From the NCBI GenBank assembly GCA_016903655.1, contig JADQBC010000007.1, positions 1 to 47,858 of the forward strand: DNA of 47,858 nt, written 5' to 3'. Positions 1-9,826 of this stretch are shown one piece after another; position 1 is the stretch's first letter; each line of letters begins with the position of its first letter. The notes beneath the pieces were generated by a model. The model saw only the letters and a list, made by a program, of their open reading frames with translations. It did no database searches and was not told the origin of the DNA. Both the position numbers and the translations under genes were made by a program. The stretch comes from Gomphosphaeria aponina SAG 52.96 = DSM 107014. Lineage in GTDB: Bacteria; Cyanobacteriota; Cyanobacteriia; Cyanobacteriales; Gomphosphaeriaceae.

Positions 1-47
1 CACTTTTTCTAACCGCTGGTACAGTTATTTGAGTAGGTGAACCATCT

Positions 48-971
48 ATGATGCGCTGGGGAACAACTTTATTAACGTTAGTTTTATTAGGTCTTTCTCT
101 GTGGGCGATCGCCCATGAACTCCAAAAATACAATTACCAGGATGTTCTCAATAGTCTAGCCAATTTACCTGGCGATCGCTTTATTTTCGCCCTAATTTTC
201 ACTGTCTTGGGTTATTTAACCATGACCCTTTATGATGTTTTAGCCCTAAAATATTATCTTCGCCATCCTCTCCCTTATCCCCAAATTGTTCTAGCTTCTT
301 TAATTAGTATTGCCATAAGTAATAGTGTGGGTTTTGCTGTAGTTACTGGTTCTGCACTTCGCTATCGCTTCTACTCAGCTTGGGGACTATCTAACTGGGA
401 AATTGCTCAAGTTTTAGCCTTTTATCACCTGGGTTTGTGGCTCGGAATTTTAGCTATTAGTGGGGTTTTACTCCTAGAAAAACCCTTAACTTTACCCCAA
501 TTTATTTCTGTTCCTTATGACTACATTCAAGCATTAGGAATAGTTTTAATTGCTTTAGTACTTATTTACTTCATCTTGACTATTGGGCAGCGGCGAAAAA
601 TTATCACTATCCATCAATTCCAATTGAGAATAATTCCTCCAGAACTAGCCCTCGCCCAAATTATTTTATTAATCTTAGATTGGGCTTTTGCTGCTGGAGT
701 TTTATTTACTTTACTCTCTCCTCTTAATGGTTTAACTTTCTCTGTTTTTTTCAAGCTGTTTTTATTAGCAGAAATCTTGGGAGTTGTGAGTAATGTTCCC
801 GCAGGCTTAGGGGTATTTGAAACAGCAATAATTATTCTACTTAAACCCATAGTTCCTGGTGAGATTGTGTTAGCTTCTTTACTTGCTTTTCGCGGCTTTT
901 ACTTCTTTTTACCCCTACTAATTGCTGTTATTTTATTTATCTGGCATGAATTGAGACATGGGGTTAAATAG
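48..971 (+). CDS. YbhN/UPF0104-type polytopic membrane protein (LPG synthase TM-like)
   Basis: A 307-aa integral membrane protein with about eight hydrophobic segments (near residues 5-23, 43-62, 76-102, 121-143, 160-179, 202-223, 231-250, 270-298). The segment SNVPAGLGVFE at 248-258 matches the conserved Pro/Gly/Glu motif of the lysylphosphatidylglycerol-synthase transmembrane family (UPF0104, YbhN). The soluble lysyltransferase domain of MprF is absent, so lipid aminoacylation is not implied; the family is usually thought to act in lipid or lipid-linked sugar handling. Two ATGs stand together at the start, and an in-frame stop at 30-32 rules out a much longer protein. It converges on the PNPOx-like gene with a 15-bp gap. 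Substrate unknown. Confidence 0.8.
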   Translation: MMRWGTTLLTLVLLGLSLWAIAHELQKYNYQDVLNSLANLPGDRFIFALIFTVLGYLTMTLYDVLALKYYLRHPLPYPQIVLASLISIAISNSVGFAVVTGSALRYRFYSAWGLSNWEIAQVLAFYHLGLWLGILAISGVLLLEKPLTLPQFISVPYDYIQALGIVLIALVLIYFILTIGQRRKIITIHQFQLRIIPPELALAQIILLILDWAFAAGVLFTLLSPLNGLTFSVFFKLFLLAEILGVVSNVPAGLGVFETAIIILLKPIVPGEIVLASLLAFRGFYFFLPLLIAVILFIWHELRHGVK

Positions 972-986
972 TTCCCAGTCTGTTGG

Positions 987-1508
987 TTATTCTTCTAATA
1001 AGTGGGTGGGCATACCATCAATACTGGTGGTATTTTTTGCTTCCCAATATTCTTTGATACCCTCTGAGCCCTTATTTTTTGCCCAAGTAATTAAAGTATC
1101 TCTTTCTGATTGAAATTCATAGATTGGCACTGCATAACCACAAGAAGTTTGAATCAATTCAAGCTCTAAAATAATTATTTGCCTTTCTCCTGGGAGAGAT
1201 GGAAAAAGCGGAGATAATTGCAGCCACTCTTCATTTTTTTTGCGAATAACTCTTAAAGGTTGATGGGTAAAACTACAAAACATGATGGTCATTCTGCCAT
1301 TTTCTTGTAAATGAGCTGCGGTTTCATTGCCACTTCCAGTTAAGTCGAGATAACCTACAGTTTGGTTATTTAGACAACGAAAAGTATCCATAGCTTTGGG
1401 AGATAAGTTAATTCTTCCTTCTCTGGGAGCAGTGGCAGTGAAAAACATTTTTTGCTCTTGGATAAAGCTTTGTAACTCTAGATTTAGCAGGGTGTAAAAT
1501 TGTGCCAT
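987..1508 (-). CDS. Pyridoxamine 5'-phosphate oxidase-family protein
   Basis: A 173-aa cytosolic protein of the PNPOx-like split-barrel flavin-binding fold. The N-terminal half carries the stretch FFTATAPREGRINLSPK (22-38), followed by YLDLTGSGNETAAHL and a TIMFCSF strand, the usual pattern in general-stress FMN-binding paralogues. The later TSCGYAVP segment (about 111-118) is also typical of the cyanobacterial/plant subgroup. Nothing points to the vitamin B6 enzyme itself, so the substrate is open: FMN- or F420-like cofactor binding is inferred from the family. It starts 25 bp after the flippase gene ends on the same strand, so the two may be cotranscribed. Confidence 0.75.
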   Translation of the reverse strand: MAQFYTLLNLELQSFIQEQKMFFTATAPREGRINLSPKAMDTFRCLNNQTVGYLDLTGSGNETAAHLQENGRMTIMFCSFTHQPLRVIRKKNEEWLQLSPLFPSLPGERQIIILELELIQTSCGYAVPIYEFQSERDTLITWAKNKGSEGIKEYWEAKNTTSIDGMPTHLLEE

Positions 1509-1533
1509 GATTAAATACTTTTTACCTAGAGAA

Positions 1534-2877
1534 TTACCGAATTAAACCTAAAGCTGCAATAATGGAAGGACGGACACCGAGATTTTTAATCACTAATTGG
1601 TGTAGCCAAATATTCCAGAGAGACATGGTGAGTGCAGTGGCGATCGCTGCTCCTATTATTCCCCATCTCGGTATGAAAATGGCATTGAGAATTATATTTA
1701 ATAAAGCACTCACTCCAAAGACATAAACACATTGATTTTGATAGCCAGTCATTTGCATTAAATAGCCTACCGAACCTGCACCAACATTTACTAATTGTGC
1801 TAAAACTAAAATAATTAATGAGTAACGCCCTGCGGTAAATTCCTCCCCAAAAAAACCTAGTGCAACATCAGAAAACACAATCAAGAATAACCCGATGCCT
1901 AATGATGGCCAAAACATCCAGCGAGCGCAGGCCCAAACTAGCTTTTGCAACCCCATTTGATCTCCCTGAGTATGAAGGGCTGCAAACATGGGAGCAGCTA
2001 CTGTATTAACTGCTGCCAGGACAAATGTAACCCAACTGGCTGTTTTGACTACGGCTGCATAAATACCCACAGAAAAGGAACCCAAAAAAGCCCCAGTCAT
2101 AATAATATCTGTTTGATTAAGAATGAGGACGGCGCTGTTGATCACTAATAAGGGAAGGGAAACCGCAAACCACTTGCGCGGGCTATAAATTGCAGTAGTA
2201 CTTAAACATTCAGGAGGCAATGCCAAACGCAATAAACCCAACTGAAGTACTAAGGAAATCACCAAACTTCCCAGGGAAAAGGCTAATACCTGAATATGAG
2301 TCACGGTAGGAGAAAAGAGAAAAATACCACTGCTCAAAAGTAGCGGCCAGAGTATTAAAGAGGGAACATAAGCAACAACTAAGTTTCCAGTCGCTCTTCC
2401 CATTTCCAACAAAAGACGCAACAGGGCAAAAAGAGGCATTAGCCATATTCCCAGTATGATGGCGATTGCCCCTTGGGTCAGGCCTGCGGCCATCAGAGAA
2501 AACTCACTGTGCAACCAAAAAGCTAATAAAGTCCCGCTCGCCGCCAGAGATACACTGGCAAAAATAACATATTGCAAACTTCCACGAATTACTCCCTGTA
2601 AGTGTCCCCAATCTTGTTTGACTCTGTATTCTGGGATGAAACGCAAGAGGGAACTGGGTAGCCCCAGGGCGGCTAAGTTGCCTACCAATAACCCCAGAGT
2701 AGTGATATAGTCATAGATGCCATATTCTGTAGCTCCCATCCAGCGAGCTAATAATACTTGAGATAGATAACTTATCCCCGCCCCTGATACTTGTAAACTT
2801 AAAGCTACTCCTGTCCCCCAAATTAAAGGCATGAGTAAATCTGGTTGTTCTAAACGTTTTCTGAGCCATTGTTTCAT
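1534..2877 (-). CDS. Oligosaccharide flippase family protein (MOP/Wzx-like)
   Basis: A 447-aa polytopic membrane protein with about 12 to 14 hydrophobic segments and few charged loops. The N-terminal pattern (GAGISYLSQVLLARWMGATE, about 32-51) is typical of Wzx/RfbX-type flippases of the MOP superfamily, which move lipid-linked oligosaccharides across the inner membrane. The length is normal for the family. No glycosyltransferase genes sit next to it, so the polymer it serves is unknown; the export genes near 17-20 kb are of the competing ABC type. The downstream PNPOx-like gene follows after 25 bp. Confidence 0.8.
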   Translation of the reverse strand: MKQWLRKRLEQPDLLMPLIWGTGVALSLQVSGAGISYLSQVLLARWMGATEYGIYDYITTLGLLVGNLAALGLPSSLLRFIPEYRVKQDWGHLQGVIRGSLQYVIFASVSLAASGTLLAFWLHSEFSLMAAGLTQGAIAIILGIWLMPLFALLRLLLEMGRATGNLVVAYVPSLILWPLLLSSGIFLFSPTVTHIQVLAFSLGSLVISLVLQLGLLRLALPPECLSTTAIYSPRKWFAVSLPLLVINSAVLILNQTDIIMTGAFLGSFSVGIYAAVVKTASWVTFVLAAVNTVAAPMFAALHTQGDQMGLQKLVWACARWMFWPSLGIGLFLIVFSDVALGFFGEEFTAGRYSLIILVLAQLVNVGAGSVGYLMQMTGYQNQCVYVFGVSALLNIILNAIFIPRWGIIGAAIATALTMSLWNIWLHQLVIKNLGVRPSIIAALGLIR

Positions 2878-3060
2878 TTACGCAACAAAGCCAAAATAAG
2901 CTGATATTAATCCATTCTTCCAGTCTAGATTATTAGACCTCTAATAATTTGTATTGTTACTTATAAATTTATATATTTAAAACTACTCAACTTATAAATC
3001 TTTTACTTTAAAAAATAGTAGCTACCAAAGAACAGCTGGAGTTATATACAAGAACCGAGA

Positions 3061-3107
3061 ATAGCTCAAATAACTAAAGTAGAGTGTTCCTTATTTATTT
3101 GAGCTAT
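3061..3107 (-). terminator. Stem-loop downstream of leuS
   Basis: A perfect 13-bp inverted repeat (ATAGCTCAAATAA at 3061-3073, complement at 3095-3107) with a 21-nt loop lies 5 bp past the leuS stop. No long U-tract follows, so it may be a 3' end stabiliser rather than an intrinsic terminator. The remaining 2878-3060 intergenic stretch is AT-rich with nothing else I can assign. Confidence 0.45.
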
Positions 3108-3112
3108 AATCA

Positions 3113-5674
3113 TTAACCATCAACTAGGACAAAATTAACTAACTTTCCTGGCACCACAATCACTTTTTTCACTTCTTTTCCTTCTAAATAACGCCCACCA
3201 ACTTCTGACTCACGGGCATACTTTTCTAAAGCTTGTTGATCTGCACTAGCAGGCACTAAAATTGTTCCACGAGTCTTACCCATAACCTGAATAACTAAAG
3301 TTATTTCATCTACCACTAAAGCTGATTCATCTACCTGGGGCCAACTTTGATAATGCACTGACTCATTTTTCCCTAATTTCTGCCACAATTCCTCAGCCAA
3401 ATGGGGCGCAAAAGGTGCAAGAAGCACAAGCAAAGTTTCTATCCCTTCTCGATAAATTGGTGAATTTTTCTCTTCAGCTTCTTGCAGCGCATTACTCAGT
3501 TTCATTAACTCAGAAACTGCTGTATTAAACTGATATTCTCCCGCCAAATCTGCCGACACTTCCTTAATTGCTATATGAATTGCTCGCCGCAAATCTTTCT
3601 CGGCTTTACTTAAATTCTCCTGCCCTTTCTTTTTAGTAGAAGCTGGATTTACCACAAATTCATTTACCAACAACCAAACCCGATTTAAAAACCGAAATTG
3701 TCCTTCAACATCCCGATCGCTCCATTCCAAATCTTTCTCTGGAGGTGCTTTAAATAAGATAAACATCCGCGCTGTATCCGCCCCATAATTACCTATTACT
3801 TGTTGCGGATCGACCCCATTATATTTAGATTTGGACATCTTTTCATAGAAAAATTCCAAACTTTCCCCAGTTTCTGGATCTTTGAGATTTTTAACCTTGG
3901 CTGCAGGAATATATTTACCCGTCTTGGGGTTTTTATAAGTCAAACCTTGCACCATTCCTTGAGTTAAAAGACGTTCAAAAGGCTCATCTTTATTAACTAA
4001 CCCACAGTCTCGCAATACTTTAGTAAAAAAACGGGAATAAAGGAGGTGCAATATTGCGTGTTCAATTCCGCCCACATACTGATCCACCCCCATCCAGTCG
4101 TTTACTTTTTCCCGCTTAAAAGCTTCCTGGTCATTCTCTGCATCTGTATATCTTAAAAAATACCAGGATGAATCAATAAAAGTATCCATAGTGTCTGTTT
4201 CCCGTTTTGCAGGTTCGCCACAACTCGGACAAGGTACATTTACCCAATTTTCCATCTGGGCTAAAGGTGATGGCCCGCGTCCACTAAATTCCACATCATC
4301 TGGTAATCTAACAGGTAAATCTGCATCTGGTACTGGAACCGTCCCACAACTGGGACAGTGAATTACAGGGATAGGAGCACCCCAGTACCGTTGACGGGAA
4401 ATTAACCAATCTCTTAAACGATATTGTACGCGAGCTTTCCCATATCCCTTTTGCTCGGCATATTCAATAATGGCGGTTTTCCCTGCTGGAGATAACATCC
4501 CATTAAACTCCCCAGAATTAATCATAATTCCAGGTTCAGTATAAGCCGCTTCCAAAGGTTTGCCCTCATTTTCCCCTTCTGGCACAATTACTACTTGAAT
4601 GGGGAGGTTATTTTCTTTGGCAAATTTAAAATCTCGGATATCGTGAGCGGGAACTCCCATTACTGCCCCTGTACCATATTCATAAAGCACATAATCAGCA
4701 ATTAAAATGGGTACTTCTTCCCCATTAAAAGGATTAATTGCTTTACCCCCAGTTAATATTCCCCGCTTAGGTTTATCTTCGGCCGTCCTTTCTACTTCAC
4801 TTTCCCTAGCCACTTCCTCCATAAAATTTGTTACTGCTTCTTTTTGTTCTGGAGTAGTAACTTTAGGGGTCAAAGGATGTTCAGGTGCAAGGACAACATA
4901 ACTTACCCCATAAACCGTATCAGGACGAGTGGTAAAAACAGCAATTTTCTCATCCATTCCCACAATCGGAAATTCTAAATAAGCACCAACAGATTTACCA
5001 ATCCAGTTTGCTTGCATTAATTTTACTCTTTCTGGCCATCCCTTTAATTTGTCCAGGTCATTGAGTAATTGTTCTGCATAGTCAGTAATTTTGAAGAACC
5101 ACTGGCGGAGCATTTTCCGTTCCACTAATGCACCAGAACGCCAGGAACGCCCTTCATTATCCACTTGTTCATTCGCTAATACTGTTTGGTCAATGGGGTC
5201 CCAATTTACTGCCGCTTCTTTCTGGTAAGCTAATCCTGCTTTCAGAAACTGTAAAAAAATCCACTGAGTCCACTTGTAATAATCTGGAGAACAGGTGGTT
5301 ACTTCTCGACTCCAGTCGAGGGAAAGTCCCAGTTGTTGGAGTTGCTTTTTCATCTCGGCGATATTTTCATAAGTCCATTTGGCGGGGGGAATACCGCGAT
5401 CGATTGCCGCATTTTCCGCTGGTAGTCCAAAAGCATCCCAACCCATGGGGTGAAGCACACGATACCCCTGCATCCGCTTCAGACGAGCAATTACATCAGT
5501 GATAACATAGTTACGGACGTGACCCATGTGTAAATTGCCCGATGGATAGGGAAACATAGACAGGGCATAAAATTTGGGTTTATTTTTATCCTCTTGGGTT
5601 TTGTTTAAACCTTGTTCTTCCCAAGTCTCTTGCCATTTTTGCTCGATCGCTGCTGCGTTATATTGGGACTCCAC
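3113..5674 (-). CDS. leuS: Leucyl-tRNA synthetase
   Basis: An 853-aa class Ia aminoacyl-tRNA synthetase that charges tRNA-Leu in the cytosol. The HIGH signature is HMGH at 49-52 inside [15 protein letters not shown], and the KMSKS loop is KMSKS at about 611-615. The CP1 editing domain lies between them, and two CxxC pairs (CPSCG twice) form the zinc-binding ZN-1 insertion of bacterial LeuRS. The C-terminal anticodon-binding and LeuRS-specific domains are present, and the length is normal. The start is GTG at 5674 with a GGAG Shine-Dalgarno about 9 nt upstream. No T-box leader is seen in the 230 bp upstream. Confidence 0.98.
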   Translation of the reverse strand: MESQYNAAAIEQKWQETWEEQGLNKTQEDKNKPKFYALSMFPYPSGNLHMGHVRNYVITDVIARLKRMQGYRVLHPMGWDAFGLPAENAAIDRGIPPAKWTYENIAEMKKQLQQLGLSLDWSREVTTCSPDYYKWTQWIFLQFLKAGLAYQKEAAVNWDPIDQTVLANEQVDNEGRSWRSGALVERKMLRQWFFKITDYAEQLLNDLDKLKGWPERVKLMQANWIGKSVGAYLEFPIVGMDEKIAVFTTRPDTVYGVSYVVLAPEHPLTPKVTTPEQKEAVTNFMEEVARESEVERTAEDKPKRGILTGGKAINPFNGEEVPILIADYVLYEYGTGAVMGVPAHDIRDFKFAKENNLPIQVVIVPEGENEGKPLEAAYTEPGIMINSGEFNGMLSPAGKTAIIEYAEQKGYGKARVQYRLRDWLISRQRYWGAPIPVIHCPSCGTVPVPDADLPVRLPDDVEFSGRGPSPLAQMENWVNVPCPSCGEPAKRETDTMDTFIDSSWYFLRYTDAENDQEAFKREKVNDWMGVDQYVGGIEHAILHLLYSRFFTKVLRDCGLVNKDEPFERLLTQGMVQGLTYKNPKTGKYIPAAKVKNLKDPETGESLEFFYEKMSKSKYNGVDPQQVIGNYGADTARMFILFKAPPEKDLEWSDRDVEGQFRFLNRVWLLVNEFVVNPASTKKKGQENLSKAEKDLRRAIHIAIKEVSADLAGEYQFNTAVSELMKLSNALQEAEEKNSPIYREGIETLLVLLAPFAPHLAEELWQKLGKNESVHYQSWPQVDESALVVDEITLVIQVMGKTRGTILVPASADQQALEKYARESEVGGRYLEGKEVKKVIVVPGKLVNFVLVDG

Positions 5675-5840
5675 GAATGTTCTCCACCAAAATCTTACTT
5701 TTTTTCTATTTTGCCAGATTATTCAAGCTTGTTGGTAAAACCCACATTGTGTTATCAAGATTACCCAATCATTTAATTGGGGGTTGCATAAGTTTTCCTT
5801 TCTGGCAAAAATCTGGCTCAAACAGCTCTGAATCATTCAT

Positions 5841-5882
5841 TATAACGTGAGTTTGTTTAGGCAAACAAATTTACGTTATAAT
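5841..5882 (+). promoter_or_regulatory. Palindromic promoter/operator upstream of the aldehyde dehydrogenase gene
   Basis: An 18-bp inverted repeat (TATAACGTGAGTTTGTTT, 4-nt spacer AGGC, then its complement with two mismatches) covers 5841-5880. Its right arm ends in a perfect -10 box TATAAT (5877-5882), with TTGTTT as a possible -35 at 18-bp spacing. By symmetry the left flank offers TATAAT on the minus strand, toward leuS. The arrangement suggests a dimeric repressor site overlapping back-to-back promoters; the regulator is unknown. Confidence 0.5.
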
Positions 5883-5901
5883 CTAGCTAGCCAATCTTTT
5901 G

Positions 5902-7290
5902 ATGCAGACAATGTTAACTACTACTCCAATAATTGACATCCTGGAACAACAACGACAATTTTTTGCTACTGGCAAAACTAAAGATGTTAATTTCAGAAAA
6001 GAACAACTTAAAAACCTCAAGCAAGCTATCATTAACAATAAAGAAGCTATTCTACAAGCTCTTAAATCTGATCTCAATAAACCAGAATTAGAAGGTTATT
6101 ATGAACTAGCAGTTATTCAGGACATTAAATACGCTCTAAAAAATCTGAATGCTTGGGTAAAACCGAAAAAAGTTACCATAACTCCAGAACAATTTCCAGG
6201 GACTGCCCGCATTTATCCCGAACCTTTAGGAGTAGTGCTAATTATTGGGCCTTGGAATTATCCTTTTTCTCTCATGATATCTCCTTTAATAGGAGCGATC
6301 GCTGCTGGTAATTGTTCTCTCCTTAAACCTTCGGAAATAGCTCCCTCAACTTCTCAGGTTGTGGCAAAAATAATTCATGAAACTTTTCTTCCCAATTACA
6401 TTACTGTCATGGAAGGTGGAGTAGAAGTAAGTAAACAGCTATTAGCAGAAAAATTTGACCACATTTTTTTTACAGGTGGGACAAAAATTGGTAAAATTGT
6501 TATGGAAGCAGCAGCTAAACATCTCACGCCTGTGACTTTGGAATTAGGGGGCAAAAGTCCCTGTATTGTAGATGCTGATGTGAAAATCAAAGCAGCAGCA
6601 AAACGCATTACTTGGGGCAAGTTTCTCAATGCAGGTCAAACTTGTATTGCTCCAGACTATTTATTAGTCAATAAGCAGGTCAAACAAGAGTTAGTAGCAG
6701 CCATCAAAGAATGTATTCAAGAATATTATGGGGATGAGCCTGCAAATAGTCCAGACTATGGTCGCATTGTTAGCAGTAAACAGTTTGATAGGTTAACAGG
6801 TTTGCTGCAAGATGGCACAATTATTACTGGAGGAAAAACTAACCCAACTGAGCGTTATATTGCTCCTACTTTGATAGAAAATGTTTCTTTGGATGCTCCC
6901 ATAATGCAGGAAGAAATATTTGGGCCAATTCTCCCAGTCTTGGAATATGAAAAAATAGAAGAAGCGATCGCTTTCATTAACAACCGCCCCAAACCCCTCG
7001 CTCTGTACTTGTTTTCAAAAGACAAAGCTCAACAAAATTTCATTATTCAAAATACTGCCTCAGGGGGTGTTTGTATTAACGATACAGTGATGCAGGTTGG
7101 TGTAACTGAATTACCCTTTGGTGGGGTAGGTGAAAGCGGTATAGGTAGTTATCATGGAAAAGCCAGTTTTGATACCTTTTCCCACTCCAAAAGTGTATTA
7201 CAAAAAACCTTGCTCTTTGACTTATTCAGCTTACGCTACCCTCCCTACAAAGGGAAGCTGGAGACCATCAAGCGTTTATTTGGTTCATAG
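5902..7290 (+). CDS. NAD(P)-dependent aldehyde dehydrogenase, fatty-aldehyde type
   Basis: About 462 aa, a member of the class 3-like aldehyde dehydrogenases that oxidise fatty aldehydes to acids. Counted from the ATG at 5902, the conserved elements are GPWNYPF near 116-122, the general base Glu214 in LELGGKSP, and the catalytic Cys248 in NAGQTCIAP. The FGPILPV and PFGGVGESGIG motifs follow. The C-terminus (LRYPPYKGK) is hydrophilic, so a membrane tail is not evident. A TTG three bases upstream is also open, but ATG at 5902 or 5911 is more likely; no strong ribosome-binding site is seen. In cyanobacteria this family (slr0091-like) recycles aldehydes from lipid and apocarotenoid metabolism. 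The palindromic promoter ends about 20 bp upstream. Confidence 0.9.
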   Translation: MQTMLTTTPIIDILEQQRQFFATGKTKDVNFRKEQLKNLKQAIINNKEAILQALKSDLNKPELEGYYELAVIQDIKYALKNLNAWVKPKKVTITPEQFPGTARIYPEPLGVVLIIGPWNYPFSLMISPLIGAIAAGNCSLLKPSEIAPSTSQVVAKIIHETFLPNYITVMEGGVEVSKQLLAEKFDHIFFTGGTKIGKIVMEAAAKHLTPVTLELGGKSPCIVDADVKIKAAAKRITWGKFLNAGQTCIAPDYLLVNKQVKQELVAAIKECIQEYYGDEPANSPDYGRIVSSKQFDRLTGLLQDGTIITGGKTNPTERYIAPTLIENVSLDAPIMQEEIFGPILPVLEYEKIEEAIAFINNRPKPLALYLFSKDKAQQNFIIQNTASGGVCINDTVMQVGVTELPFGGVGESGIGSYHGKASFDTFSHSKSVLQKTLLFDLFSLRYPPYKGKLETIKRLFGS

Positions 7291-7342
7291 GAAAGAAACC
7301 AATATGTTTCAAAGCCACAGGCAGAAAATAGTCAAAAATAGT

Positions 7343-7371
7343 TTGTCAAAAGTTGAAAAAAACCTTAAGAT
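7343..7371 (+). promoter_or_regulatory. Candidate promoter for fba
   Basis: TTGTCA (7343-7348) and TAAGAT (7366-7371) are separated by 17 bp, giving a leader of about 55 nt before the fba start. A second TTGACA at 7396 lies too close to the start codon to be convincing. Confidence 0.4.
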
Positions 7372-7433
7372 AAGGTAGCATGAAAATTAACATTCTTGAC
7401 AAACAAGACAATAAGGAATAGATAGGAGGACAC

Positions 7434-8513
7434 ATGGCGCTAGTCCCAATGCGGCTGCTACTGGATCATGCGGCAGAGAACGAATACGGTATCCCTGCGT
7501 ACAACGTTAATAACCTGGAGCAAATCCTAGCAATTATGCAGGCTGCTGATGAAGCTGATAGCCCAGTAATATTACAAGCTTCTCGCGGTGCGCGTCAATA
7601 TGCTGGGGAAAACTTCCTCCGTCATTTGATTGCAGCAGCAGCAGAAAGCTACCCCCACCTTCCCATTGCTATGCACCAAGATCATGGCAATAGCCCAGCT
7701 ACCTGCTACTCAGCTATTCGTAACGGCTTTACCAGCGTAATGATGGATGGTTCACTAGAAGCAGATGCAAAAACACCAGCCAGCTTTGAGTACAATGTCA
7801 ATGTTACGGCAGAAGTAGTAAAAGTTGCTCACGCCGTTGGTGTTAGCGTTGAAGGTGAATTGGGTTGTCTGGGTTCTCTCGAAACAGGAATGGGTGACAA
7901 AGAAGATGGTCACGGTGCGGAAGGAGTTCTAACTAAAGATCAACTTTTAACAGATCCAGACGAAGCAGTAGAATTTGTAGAACGTACTCAGGTAGATGCT
8001 CTCGCAGTGGCGATCGGTACCAGTCACGGCGCTTACAAGTTTACCCGCAAGCCTACTGGTGAAATTCTCGCCATTAGCCGCATCGAAGAAATTCACAACC
8101 GTTTACCCAACACTCACTTGGTAATGCACGGTTCTTCTTCCGTCCCTCAAGAGTGGCTGGACATGATTAACAAGTACGGCGGGAATATTCCTGAAACCTA
8201 CGGTGTGCCTTTAGAAGAAATTCAAAAAGGAATCAAGAGCGGTGTTCGTAAAGTAAACATTGATACAGACAACCGTTTAGCAATCACAGCGGCTATTCGT
8301 GAAGCTGCATTTAAAGATCCTTCTAACTTTGACCCCCGTCACTTTATGAAACCTTCCATCAAGTACATGAAGCAAGTGTGCTTGGAGCGTTATGAAGCTT
8401 TCTGGAGTGCGGGTAATGCTAGTAAAATTAAGCAAGTAAGTCTCGATGACTTCGCTGCTAAGTATGCCAAAGGTGAACTTGCTGTTACCAGCAAGAAAGC
8501 TGTTGCTGTTTAG
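7434..8513 (+). CDS. fba: Class II fructose-1,6-bisphosphate aldolase
   Basis: A 359-aa zinc-dependent aldolase interconverting fructose-1,6-bisphosphate with DHAP and glyceraldehyde-3-phosphate. It also handles sedoheptulose-1,7-bisphosphate in the Calvin cycle of cyanobacteria. Visible motifs are HQDHGNS (81-87, with catalytic Asp83 and zinc ligand His84), GELGCLG (about 141-147), GTSHGAYK and VMHGSSS for zinc and phosphate binding. The length matches the long class IIB (CbbA) form. A strong AGGAGG lies 5 nt upstream of the ATG, and codon use is comparatively GC-richer than its neighbours, as expected for a highly expressed gene. It is flanked by its own promoter and terminator, so it is probably monocistronic. 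Confidence 0.97.
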   Translation: MALVPMRLLLDHAAENEYGIPAYNVNNLEQILAIMQAADEADSPVILQASRGARQYAGENFLRHLIAAAAESYPHLPIAMHQDHGNSPATCYSAIRNGFTSVMMDGSLEADAKTPASFEYNVNVTAEVVKVAHAVGVSVEGELGCLGSLETGMGDKEDGHGAEGVLTKDQLLTDPDEAVEFVERTQVDALAVAIGTSHGAYKFTRKPTGEILAISRIEEIHNRLPNTHLVMHGSSSVPQEWLDMINKYGGNIPETYGVPLEEIQKGIKSGVRKVNIDTDNRLAITAAIREAAFKDPSNFDPRHFMKPSIKYMKQVCLERYEAFWSAGNASKIKQVSLDDFAAKYAKGELAVTSKKAVAV

Positions 8514-8536
8514 TAACAACCTTAATTTGCTCTTTT

Positions 8537-8565
8537 GCGGGTGGCTATTTGTCGCCCGTTTTTTT
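8537..8565 (+). terminator. Rho-independent terminator of fba
   Basis: CGGGTG (8538-8543) pairs with CGCCCG (8553-8558) across a 9-nt loop, extended by a G-U pair, and is followed by seven T residues. It lies 23 bp beyond the fba stop codon. This is the clearest intrinsic terminator in the window. Confidence 0.8.
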
Positions 8566-8587
8566 ATTGGTTACTAAAAAAAATATC

Positions 8588-8616
8588 TTGACAATGGAAA
8601 AGCTATGAGCTATATT
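8588..8616 (+). promoter_or_regulatory. Sigma-70-type promoter for the TPR gene
   Basis: A perfect TTGACA (8588-8593), a 17-bp spacer and TATATT (8611-8616) form a near-consensus housekeeping promoter. It lies just after the fba terminator and about 65 bp upstream of the TPR start codon. Confidence 0.65.
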
Positions 8617-8679
8617 GTCTGAAGCTTGCTTTTGTCGGCGACAAAATTAGAGCAAAAAACCCTCATTAATTAAATTTCT

Positions 8680-9624
8680 ATGAGTGAACCAGAAAGTATA
8701 AAAAAAGACTGGGAAGAATACGCATTTTTAGGGAAGGAAAAAGCGGAAGCAAACGAGATAGAAGCAGCCATAGTTAACTATGAAAAGGCGATAGAATTGG
8801 GCTGTGATCAGGAATGGGTATATATAAAGTTAGGGGGAATATATACTAAATTAGGGAAAAATAAGCTAGCTTTGGAAAGCTTAGAACAGGCGATCGCTCT
8901 CAATCAGCAAAATGTTTGGGGATATATTGGGTCGGCTAAGGTATTAAGGGAAGAAGGAAAATTTGAGGAAGCTTTAGAGAAATGTGAGATAGGGTTACAG
9001 TATAATCCTGGGAATAAAGATTTAGAGTTATTGCAAGGGGAAATTACGCAATTATTGCCAGAAAAAACCACAGGTAAATGGGAAGAATATGCAAGTTTAG
9101 CTGAGGAAAAAAGGGAAGCTGGGGAAATAGAAGCTGCCATAGTTAACTATGAAAAGGCGATTGAATTGGGCTGTGCTCAGGAATGGGTGTATATAAGGTT
9201 AGGGGGAATATATAATAAATTAGGGAAAAATAAGCTAGCTTTGGAACGCTTAGAACAGGCGATCGCTCTCAATCAGCAAAATGTTTGGGGATATATTGGG
9301 GCGGCTAAGGTATTAGGGGAAGAAGGAAAATTTGAGGAAGCTTTACGGAAATGTGAGGTAGGGTTACAGGATAATCCTGGGAATGAAGATTTAGAGTTAT
9401 TGAAAGCGGAAATTATCAAAATTTTACCAGAAAACCCGACAGGTGAAAGGTTGGCTCCCAAACCTGAGCTACAGAAAAAAATTGAAGTTCTCAAAGAGGA
9501 AATTAATCATAAATATGGAGGGAATGTATTAGAAGGCTTATATTGTGAATTGGCTTTAACTCAAGAAAAATTGGAAAAGTTAGCTGTTCAGGTGAAAATC
9601 ATTGAAAATAAAATAAATTCTTAG
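8680..9624 (+). CDS. Tetratricopeptide-repeat protein with a 123-residue internal duplication
   Basis: A 314-aa soluble protein built almost entirely of TPR helices (A-x-x-x-Y-x-x-A-I patterns such as AAIVNYEKAIEL and LALESLEQAIALN). Residues about 11-133 and 134-256 are near-identical copies: the DNA repeats with a period of 369 bp (for example 8761 and 9130). The copy is in frame and well conserved at the DNA level, so the duplication is recent or homogenised. The last ~55 residues form a charged coiled-coil-like tail. TPR arrays are protein-binding scaffolds; no enzymatic motif is seen and the partner is unknown. There is no signal peptide. Translation of the next small ORF begins right at its stop codon. 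Confidence 0.8.
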   Translation: MSEPESIKKDWEEYAFLGKEKAEANEIEAAIVNYEKAIELGCDQEWVYIKLGGIYTKLGKNKLALESLEQAIALNQQNVWGYIGSAKVLREEGKFEEALEKCEIGLQYNPGNKDLELLQGEITQLLPEKTTGKWEEYASLAEEKREAGEIEAAIVNYEKAIELGCAQEWVYIRLGGIYNKLGKNKLALERLEQAIALNQQNVWGYIGAAKVLGEEGKFEEALRKCEVGLQDNPGNEDLELLKAEIIKILPENPTGERLAPKPELQKKIEVLKEEINHKYGGNVLEGLYCELALTQEKLEKLAVQVKIIENKINS

Positions 9625-9825
9625 ATGCTCCCCTCAAAGAAACTTTGTCAAACAAAAATTTACCGCAAAGATGGCGGTTTTCCTTTAACAAAAGAACAAG
9701 GTTTTTATGCCGCTGAATATGATCAAAATAGAAACCCGTATCGCAGGCCAGAGAAAAGTTTGTATTTTGATGTACTCATAGATCGGAGTAAACTGAAAGC
9801 AATTTATGCTAAAACTGATAACTAA
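9625..9825 (+). CDS. Small hypothetical protein, possibly a remnant
   Basis: A 66-aa ORF whose ATG follows the TPR stop directly (TAGATG) and whose stop is 1 bp from the converging protease gene. The sequence is globular-looking and rich in Tyr, Lys and Asp (DGGFPLT, GFYAAEYDQNRNPYRRPE, LYFDVLIDRSKLKAIY). That argues against a chance reading frame. I do not recognise a family. The start is uncertain because no clear Shine-Dalgarno is present, and the N-terminus may be a truncated larger protein. Confidence 0.4.
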   Translation: MLPSKKLCQTKIYRKDGGFPLTKEQGFYAAEYDQNRNPYRRPEKSLYFDVLIDRSKLKAIYAKTDN

Positions 9826-9826
9826 T

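Noticed and set aside
1-47. Possible 3' end of an upstream gene at the left edge
   Set aside because: All three plus-strand frames stop within 40 bp, and none has enough residues to be assigned.
7396-7424. TTGACA and TAGATA as the fba promoter
   Set aside because: The spacing is ideal, but transcription would begin at about the start codon and exclude the strong AGGAGG site from the mRNA.
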